Source: Setoptus koraiensis (Eukaryota > Arthropoda). Taken from it: a stretch of DNA of 64,000 bases. Both the position numbers and the translations under genes were made by a program. The notes below the pieces were generated by a model that was not told where the DNA came from, made no database searches, and worked only from the letters and a program-made list of their open reading frames with translations. Positions within the stretch are counted from its first letter, which is position 1. Each line of letters opens with the position of its first letter. The stretch spans positions 22,816,001 through 22,880,000 of the forward strand of contig CM106585.1 of the NCBI GenBank assembly GCA_048013815.1, read 5' to 3'. Below, one piece after another: positions 55,586 to 64,000 of this stretch.

Positions 55586-58500
55586 CAACTCGATGATAAA
55601 CAATGCACTCAATCAACACAGTTGTAATTAGTACATTGTAGTACCATTTACAACTGTCACCGCATTCGCCCTTATTCACACTTTGCGAGCTTGTATTATG
55701 GGCCTGTCGCCCATGGGTGCAGTTGTTGGCTGTGTGTTCTTTTGCATATGTATTCTTTACAAACACACCCAAACAAACCCATCCTGAAGCCGAGCCAAAT
55801 CAGGCCAGAGAAACAGTTCAATATGCACTCAAATGGCATCGACAGTGTGCATCGGGTCCCCAATGAGCAGTGCAAACGAGCTACTCAAACAAGCCAACAT
55901 CGCAGTTGCTTGGCGTTCAGATGGGGCCAAACAGTTTCAGTTTGACTCAGGCCAAAAAACACTGCCACTCAACTTGGATATTTCGCATTCGTCGTTGCAT
56001 TCATTCCAATGCAAGCACCAAATCCCAATTCGATGGCACCAGCGTGATTGGCCTGTCGTAAATCCATCACATCACATCGCCAGTCAAATTGCCAAGCAAC
56101 TGACTCGTATTCAGGCCCCATTTGTGTGTCGTTTAGGCTCATTTGCCAATCAATGTCGCTCCTTTCCGTATCTATCCACTGCGCTCGCCCCAAAGAGTCA
56201 TCTACGATATAAACAAGCAGTCGCGCAAATAAAATGCGCATTATAGTGAGCTGTACCGAGGTATAACTCATATTATATGAGTCATATAGTAACGACAATA
56301 GAATTCGCTATATGTTCGTTCCCGCTATAGAGATATACGAGTGTGTGTGTGTGTGATCTGAATAGATATGAAACGAATTATATCAACTCGCGACTCATGC
56401 TACCGAAAAGCCGATATTACCGGAACGCTGCTATCACCAGTATCAAACCCGTTTTCTACCCGCACAACAAATCAAATTTTCTCCACTCAGCTAGCTTCCG
56501 GTTGTTGGAATAACAATTGGTAGCTTGCAAGACCAAGTATAAGTGTGATATTTTTATTTATTGTAGATTGGCGATGCACGTTACTACAAACTGAACGACT
56601 GTATCCATGGAGCAAAAGCAGCCATTGTTTGTCTGTTTGCACGAACACTTGACCTTATCTGGCTGCCTGTATGCATCGCAACGTGACATAATGCGTGTGA
56701 TTTATTTATTGCCACCAGATTACTCTGATGATCAGAACGAAATCAAATCTCTGCACTTGCCCCACTCTTGACAAGCGCAATTTTAGCCTTACCAATGCTG
56801 TCACGATCGAACTATACAATTCACTATGCAATTCAGCAGATTCGCACATAAGCAAAATAGAGGCGCCTATTTTTTGAAGTGCAAATTGGTCGAAAAATCC
56901 GAACGCCAGCGAGTCGCCGATGCAAACACCGGCTCGAACAAATATCGACTTGAGCCATATTTATCTCCTATCTGTTCGGCTAATACCTGTCTCGAACAAT
57001 TGATATTGAGCCAGCACCGATATTGCGCACCATTTCAGCTTTGTATGCCCATTTCGTTTTTATCCCTTGTTTATCATTGATAAATTATCATTTCTCATAT
57101 GCATCAGTTCTCATATATCATGTATAATTTTTCCATTTCTTTTCACTTTGCACAATCATTTTCAGGAATGATAGTGCATTGGCAAACACTTTAGCCTCAT
57201 GCAATCGCTCACCTCTTATAACCCTTTGCCCTCGTCGCCCGAAATTGAATTCCCAAAATTGGCCTCCTCTCACTATGCAATGTAATTTTTGTGTGTGCAA
57301 GACGCACAGTTTGAACGGTTCCGGCAAAACATTAGATAGCATCAGATCAATTGTATCTAATCTATTCTCAACAATTCGATGCGGGATTATCGTCTGTCAT
57401 GTAAAGCTGACTGTTCTCGTTTTCTCTTTTACTGCTGGCATTGTTCACAACGATAAGGATTAAGATGAGGCCATCAAAGTGATTGAATTTGCATTAAGCT
57501 TATGCATTGCAATCAAAATTGCATTGAAATGTGACCAGACTGGCAGTAGCGATAGCAATACGATGTAGTGACGTGTTGATCTTCATACACTGTTTTTATT
57601 GTGTGTATAGAGAGAGACATCCGGATTGTGAGATTTGTTTGCATAAATTTAAATTAGATATGACTCTGGATATCCGGCAGACATCGGGCCCACTCGGCCA
57701 GCTATCGAAGATGTTAACCATATTCGATTCGTATCCATCCTGCATACCTGAGAAAATGGCCCATAATTTATGGACTTTTTGAAGCTGTAGATCAGGTATC
57801 GAAGCGCCGTAATTTAGTACAAATTCGACAGAACATGCAAAATTCATCGCAAATTGACACTTGAATGCTCAATTGTTCACCAGTCACTCTCATTACAATC
57901 ATTCTGGCGTTTCCATAAAACATTACATCCAACAATCATTACGTGTGAGACTCTAACAACCATTTCCGAATAGCAACTGATCATTGAAGCTCACGCGTTC
58001 GAATAGGAGCGTTGAGTATCCCGATGCTCGCAGACAACTAATCTGTCATCGCCATTTTGTGCATCAATTTAAGCGAATATCCGCCTCGTGAAGTGGTTGT
58101 TCATCGGAAGTGGAGTGGGCGCATTTTCGGACATACACTTATTTGTTCATCCATAGCTTTCAAATCGATAACCAAATTCATTCATTCCGTGCCCACTACG
58201 AGAGGCGCGAACTGGCCGTTTAATCCTTCCGTCCATGGATGAATTGAATGGCATCTCATGTCAAATATTTGGATTTGTATATTCAGTTGAAATATCAGCG
58301 ACCCTAGCAATACGTAACTAATGAATACGAAATTAAGATCATGAATCGAGCACATCTTGTTGATCTTTGTCATATGCAACTTGTCACTTTAATTTCATCG
58401 GGCCACTATGAAATTTAAATGAAATTATAATGTGTCCGGAGAGAACTACGTATTTCGGCCAATCTAGGTCAAGAGCAATGCGCAGCTCTGTTGTTTTGTT

Positions 58501-58641
58501 TTGATTCATATCGTTGAACAACAGCGAAAATTTAAGATCAAGATACGTCTACTAAAATTATCATGACTGATGCAAATCATTGACCGATTGTTAACCATCT
58601 TTTTCTTAATCATCCTCCAATTTGATTGATGCAAATAACAG

Positions 58642-58886
58642 CCGAAACAAACTGACAACAATTGACAGTTCAGTTTTAAAGCCTTTGAAATCAAGCATCC
58701 ACTCGCTAACGCTGGCTGATAATTTGTGGGTATGCGACTGTCACATCAGACCACTGTTAACTTTTCTATCTCAATTGAAAATAAGGGCAATATTGTTGGA
58801 TAAGCCTCAATGTAACGGAAATGGCGGCCACGATTATACGAGCGACATGAAATCATTCAGACACAATGTTGTCTGGTCGGAACTAG
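58642..58886 (+). CDS. Kekkon-like LRR gene, exon 4 (last LRR and LRRCT)
   Basis: The first base (C) completes the GA left by exon 3 as Asp, giving LYLDRNKLTTIDSSVLKPL, a perfect LRR register across the 27-kb intron. IHSLTLADNLWVCDCHIRPL then opens the LRRCT cap, with CDC followed by the third cysteine in KPQCNGNG. The usual fourth cysteine is not encoded here and must lie in the next exon. The exon ends in CTAG|GTAAGT, phase 1. In kekkons an Ig domain and a transmembrane segment follow; neither was found in the remaining 5 kb. Confidence 0.85.
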
Positions 58887-61800
58887 GTAAGTGCTTATTA
58901 TGAAATTATTATCAGTAAATATTTGCATATTTTTACCGATCGGTAACAAGTTAAGAGATTTCGAGAAGCCGAGCGGAAGTTTAAAATTTGATGAAAATTC
59001 GAATATGACCTAAACTCGCCGTATAATCTCGACAACTTTGTTCAATACCAATATGTTCGTTTGTGGAAGCCTAACGGAGCTGCCCCAACAAGATTTTGTC
59101 CTCCATGTTGTCTACTATTCGAATCTCTGTATTTCTTGATTGGGCCGAAATCACTTATTATACTGTCATCCGAAATCCATGGGGAAATTATCTGGTCCAA
59201 TGTCTCGATAAATAGAATGTTAATTGTGAACGTATTAAGTGCGGCCTATCATTTGCATTAGCTAACATTAGTGGAGTTTCTGTTGAGAATTTACGTGACC
59301 GAAAATTGAACAAATCCTCCAGTGATGGTTCTGATAAATCCATGGCTAAAACATCCCGTCTGACAGGAGCTTGCAAAGGCTCGCTTCATAATGTAGTGTC
59401 TGGATTTGATTGTTTCCATTCTGATAGCCACTTGCTGCCAGTGTGAATGCTGAACTGATCCTTAGTTGACTGGACAAAAAGAGCTTCGGAGGGATCATTG
59501 TATGCTTGCCGGAGCTACTTCCGGGTTGTAGTTTTGTGCCACTTATACTTATTTGCGGTCCATCTGCGTATTCGCTGCATTTATCGCAACACTATTGCGA
59601 CCAAATATTGACCAGAGATTTTTATCTGTTGTATCAACGATTCCTTCATAACCGCTCAAACCAATGCGTTACGTATTTTTCGCGGCAATGAACGTCTGTG
59701 AAAAACGTCGAAAATAAAAGTAGTAGCTGTGACGAGAGGATAAAATTTAATGGCAAGATGCTTTTGCGTCAATGGTTTGCTTGCCATGCAGCGGACAATA
59801 GATGTTCCATCTAGGTGATACTGGTAGTTGTGGCAATAAATAATAATATCTCGTCAGTTCAAGTTGAACTGTTCAAGCGAGGAGTGGCCCCCGTGTAACT
59901 AGCCGGTGAAGTGACAAAAACAAACATTACACAATGATGATTAAGCATCCTAACGACCTGATGATGGACAGACGAGATAGTAATCACTAAACAAGCTACA
60001 ACATCTAGACAGAACAACTGTAACGAGCGCCACAAATGGATCAGACACATTGTTGTTGTTTCTTCTAGCGACTGGTCTATTATCTAACAATCTATTTGGA
60101 TCTTATTTAACAGCATCCATTGGGGCTCTTTATGATTTTTTCGCACGAGATGAGCTTGTCATTTTGTCATCATCACCACTAGTAGTGCTCTCTGCCAAAT
60201 TGACGGGCCATTTAGTCAGTACCAGTTTTGGTCACGCACTCGCCAGTTGGCTAACTAACTTAAGCTTGGCGATAATGATGGTTGTGCAATTCTCGTGTGT
60301 TGCGTGAAGAAGAGACAACGAAAAAGAAAGAAAAAGAGATTAATAGATGTGACAATAAAGTGAAAGCAAACAGGGAAACTACTAGAGTCAAATTGAGACA
60401 GAAAGAATATTTTGGAGCCTTATGGCCGAAACAGTGTCTCTCACTCAACTGTTTACGATTAACAAGTCATTGCTGGCGTTGGTTTTGTTTTCACCACAAA
60501 GAATTTCATTGTGTGTCCCTGGAATGGGGCGCTTCATTTGGAATGCACAATTCGAATGAAAATGAGAGACCATTCCCGTTGTAACTCCGGCGAATACAAA
60601 AATGTATTAAGATACAATAATCCGGCTTCAATAACTTGGTGTGTTGAAAATTTGTATCGTAATTATATATTCAACAATATATAGTGATATCGAAAACCTC
60701 GGAGGGATTGAATGATCTCGATGAATGAATATACACGCGACAATATTTGAGTGAGAACACGTTGAATTTCCGAATAATATGCAAACGGAGCACGATGTTC
60801 GAGGCGTAAAATGATATCTCTGCTTGTGATATCATTTTATGCATTTAGTTGGATGCCAGTGATCAGCAAACTCAATTTGTAGATATCAGAGAAATGATGA
60901 TGACCCATCCTAATTGAAATTAGGATTAAAATTTGTTCATTTATACTATAGTTTTATTGCAACGATGAAAATTACTGTCCATTGTAGGCTAATCGTAACA
61001 GAATCGCTACGGAACAATAAACAGTGTAGCGATGATATTGATGGTAGCGAAACTGAGAAATTGTACAACTCGATCTATCTCACGATCCATCATAACATTA
61101 GCGATAAGTAATAGTATCATTCGTATCACCTTTATTATACGGAAGAGCATATGGAATAATTTGGTCTGGTGGTACGTTGTTGTTTTTGGTCCAATGTCTC
61201 GAGTAATGATCACTTGGTTCGCTTCATTTTCAATTATTTGTTTGATCATGCATGCCCCTTATTGCATATCTAGATATGCTTTTATCATATCTATTGGCCG
61301 CTTCACCGCAATGTTTCTTCGTTTATCGCAGTGGTGGCTGGCTCTACTCTAGCGAAGCAAGAGTTTTATTGCGAAAGAATTCAAGGTATTGGGCAAGCGA
61401 TTGGCCGTTGGCAGAAAAGAAAAGAATGAATAATAATCCGCTGGCATAATCGCAGCATGGCAGAGGCATAACAGGAGGTGCAGCCAGAAACTGTTTATAA
61501 GTTTTCTTTTTTTCTGAATAAGACAACATAACGGTAACGGCTGAGAGAGGATAATAAATCGTTTCGAAGCAATCATTTGCTCACTACTGTCCACTGGGTG
61601 CCCCACTATCTATGGCTAGCACTAGCAATTGACATCATTGACTGTATAGAAGAAACTTTCAAACTTGCCACTGCTATTATGCAACAGAGGGGGGCACACA
61701 TGTGAAAAGGAATGCGACCGAAAGAGAGCAACTACAACTTGCAACTAATCGATTTCTTTTTGGCTCTGTTTATAATGAAACGACAACTATTTGCTATAGG

Positions 61801-64000
61801 GCCCCCTTGTGTTCAATTCAATGCTATCCAGCCACCTACTGTGCCGGCGAACAAACCAAAATTGTTGTTGTTGTTTTCTCTGTTGTTCTTTCTCGCCCTA
61901 TCTCCAACTCCCCTCTGTTAGATAATGCATAGATAATAATGACACACACATATACATACATTCATATATCATGCAATCTCATGTCAATATGTCAGTGGAC
62001 AACTATAGAGTCTCCCGACAAGTGTACAGTGAAAGAATTGCGCCGTTCGATCATCATCTCAAGTTTATATGAGAGAGGAACAAAGAAGAATAATTCCAGC
62101 TTTGTCTAGATGAGTGTAATATCGAGAAGAAGGAAAAAAAACAAATACAATCTCTTGGCCGCTACAACAACTGTATTGAGCTGCGAGAATTACTGGCAAA
62201 TCGCAAAGAGATGATGTTGAGTCATCTTGATCAAGTGATATTATTTGCGTTGCTTGACTGAGAATTGAATTTTCCATTCGCTCATTCAGCACGCTCTATA
62301 GATTTCTTTATACAAAATATGACCCAGTCGGTGATTATTTTTTTCAAGAGAAATCAAGAGTGTTTGTTATTTTGTTGTGTAATGAGCATTTTTCCTTGTT
62401 TTCTCTTTTGTACGCTTCTTGCCATGAAATCCGATTGTTCGATATCGGCTGATCTGACTTTTCACCGGAAATAGTCAGATTTTTCGGCCTGCCCTAGTTT
62501 GGCCGACAAATACTCACGATCAGCAATTGTGTATTATCCAGAGTGACATGAATTTAGCGACCACATTTTTCCGCTTCGCGGTATTCATATATGCTGCGGT
62601 CTAACAAGAGCGGTGTCGGTGAAATGTCTGATTTTAGTTTTCTGTGAAAAGGATGCCATAGTTGGAAAAATCAAGAATCGGTTTGCGGCGGCAGGCAGAA
62701 TATCCGAGTTTCGGTGGTCAAGCAACGGTTACATTTCCCCGCGAATAAAATAGAGACCATCGAGGTCATCAATCTAGCTTGACTGAACACGCTTCGATTG
62801 TGTACAAAAGCAGGTCAGATCATGACATTTCAGCCAAAGACAAATGTATCAATTAGCTGACATTGTGTTGTGCATTGAGCCATATATGAGTATCGCACAT
62901 GCAACCAAGCAATGGTCTGATCCGGCCAACTGAATACGATTGATTTTGTTGGTTGGTTTGTTGGGTTGCTGCAATTAGAGCTACAGCATAAGAAAACGGA
63001 TTGGAGCGAGGCGATTCCAAAATGTCCAGATTTCGGAAAAAGGTGCCTCGTTCAGGCCCCATATCCACTGTGCAATATCCAGTCTGTGGACGTACCTGTA
63101 TGCAGTCGGTGCAAGCGACACTGGCGACGGGGTCACTGTAGCAAACGTCTGAGACATTGCAGAGCTTGCCGCATAATGATTATTCTAATTACTTAATCGA
63201 CATGGTTGCGAAATAGTAGTATTAGTGGTGGGAGTGGTTGTGAGTTGTAGTTTCACTAGTGACTATTTTGAAATGCATGTAAACCAGCCAGTGCGACTTG
63301 GTGTGAAATGGCTCGAATTAGACGAGAGTGACAAGTTGACTTTGCGTAGGAATTGCTTATAAATTGAGGAAATCGCGCTCGGCTGAGCCGAGATATTCTT
63401 ATGAGAGTGTCCGTGGTTGTGAAAACAACGCCGATAAGCCTTAGTGTACACGCCGAGAGAGAGGGATAAAGAAAGCGAGAGAGAGCGAGAGTTGCATAAA
63501 GGGCGCATCTGCACTTGATCATGAATAGTTATTCGAACAGTAAATAGAGATAGAAAGTGGCCAGTCGGAGAGTTATGGAGCCCCCATCCACATAATGTGG
63601 ACACACATAAATGTATGTGAGTAGCGAGCCGGGATGCATGCCAACTGGGGCCTTCTAGGAATAAAAGAGAGTGGACTTTTGGAGATTTCTCCACTGTGAG
63701 GCCCATTAACGCGCTTGATTTGATTTGGCGAGACGATGAGAGGGACAACGATGGCACCGACTGAGCTATTGATGTGTAAAGTGTTGGAAAAAGTAAGTTA
63801 ATATTGAGCTGAATCACATCTTAGTCGCCATTCAACCGTTGGCCATTGACTTCAATAGGCTGACGGTGCGCTCACCATGTGTATCACTGCTGTAGATCAT
63901 CTTCTCGGCATTATATCCCGGGGCGTCCTAGATCATCGTGTCGTCGAATGTCAGCGAAAAGAAAATGCCAGCAAATGTTTCCAAAAGTTACTGGCAAGTC
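58887..64000 (+). other. Intron 4 or 3' flank, no exon recognised
   Basis: The stretch begins with a strong donor, so the gene goes on. I searched by eye for the last LRRCT cysteine, an Ig domain (C..W..C) and a hydrophobic anchor and found none. The ORFs here are short and featureless. Two small hairpins near 60,807-60,925 and a GA tract near 63,465-63,492 are the only structures noted. Confidence 0.6.
60807..60840. repeat. Perfect hairpin around GATATC
   Basis: TAAAATGATATC and its complement GATATCATTTTA flank about nine bases (TCTGCTTGT), a 12-bp stem. A second small inverted repeat, TCCTAATT..AATTAGGA, lies near 60,908-60,925. Confidence 0.7.

Larger units (their letters stand above)
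31504..58641 (+). other. Giant intron 3 of the kekkon-like gene (about 27.1 kb)
   Basis: The donor GTAAGTT at 31504 and the acceptor AATAACAG ending at 58641 bound the intron. The many ORFs on both strands within it show no domains, overlap one another and follow low-complexity sequence, so no nested gene is supported. The recognisable content is short tandem repeats, listed separately. Words containing GGCC (TTGGCC, TGGCCA, GGGCCC) are visibly frequent from about 32 to 56 kb. I saw no transposase, reverse transcriptase or tRNA. Extra LRR exons cannot be excluded, but none is needed to keep frame. Confidence 0.7.

Noticed and set aside
57167-57240. TTTTCAG followed by a possible LRR exon
   Set aside because: The phase could fit exon 3, but the translation shows no LRR pattern. 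The join to 58642 restores the register perfectly.
1-64000. CRISPR arrays, tRNA and rRNA genes
   Set aside because: No direct-repeat/spacer regularity, no cloverleaf-like A and B boxes and no rRNA-like sequence were recognised. The tandem arrays present have no unique spacers.

Overview
The window looks like nuclear DNA of an arthropod. I cannot name the species; a mite or other chelicerate is only a guess. The evidence is one spliced host gene with canonical GT-AG introns and animal-type domains, set beside a dense nest of eukaryotic transposons. No prokaryotic operon, rRNA, tRNA or CRISPR array was seen.

Positions 1 to about 27,830 are a transposon graveyard with many nested layers. (i) A family of DNA transposons has ends reading ACAAGT, then a hairpin (ATACTGAT..ATCAGTAT), then AGCGCTTAATT. 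The most complete candidate is 8352-12015, which carries a pogo-like DDE transposase fragment. Related ends or end units lie at 1541, 3871, 5787, 18457 and 20995, and shared subterminal arrays recur between them. (ii) A MITE-like family has GGTTGTT ends and 8-bp target duplications. The best copies are 2536-3394, 22029-23104 (perfect TCATCATG duplication) and 26972-27826. (iii) The C-terminal part of a second DDE transposase with a CxC/CCH tail lies at 14240-14927. (iv) A decayed Tc1/mariner transposase at 17130-18420 is followed on the same strand by two open, unidentified ORFs that overlap by four bases (15706-17087). (v) A broken minus-strand Ty3/gypsy-type LTR element (23597-26963) contains a G-rich MITE flanked by TA. 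A separate reverse transcriptase fossil lies at 12879-13291. Several unidentified coding fragments (about 496-1002, 1696-2535, 4042-4281, 7525-8178, 23297-23601) sit between these pieces.

From about 27,830 the character changes to host sequence. A kekkon-like leucine-rich-repeat gene runs on the plus strand. Exon 1 (28889-29161) holds the signal peptide and LRRNT, exon 2 (about 29426-29787) holds four LRRs, exon 3 (31435-31503) holds one LRR, and exon 4 (58642-58886) holds the last LRR and the LRRCT. Splice phases match across all joins, and exon 3 joins exon 4 across an intron of about 27.1 kb. Exon 4 ends in a donor site, so the gene continues past what I can read and probably past the window; the expected Ig and transmembrane exons were not found.

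The 27-kb intron has no gene I can support. It holds many short tandem repeats, including a striking 32-copy heptamer array (TAACTGG, 48212-48436), and it visibly abounds in GGCC-containing words. The 3' flank (58887-64000) is also without recognised exons.
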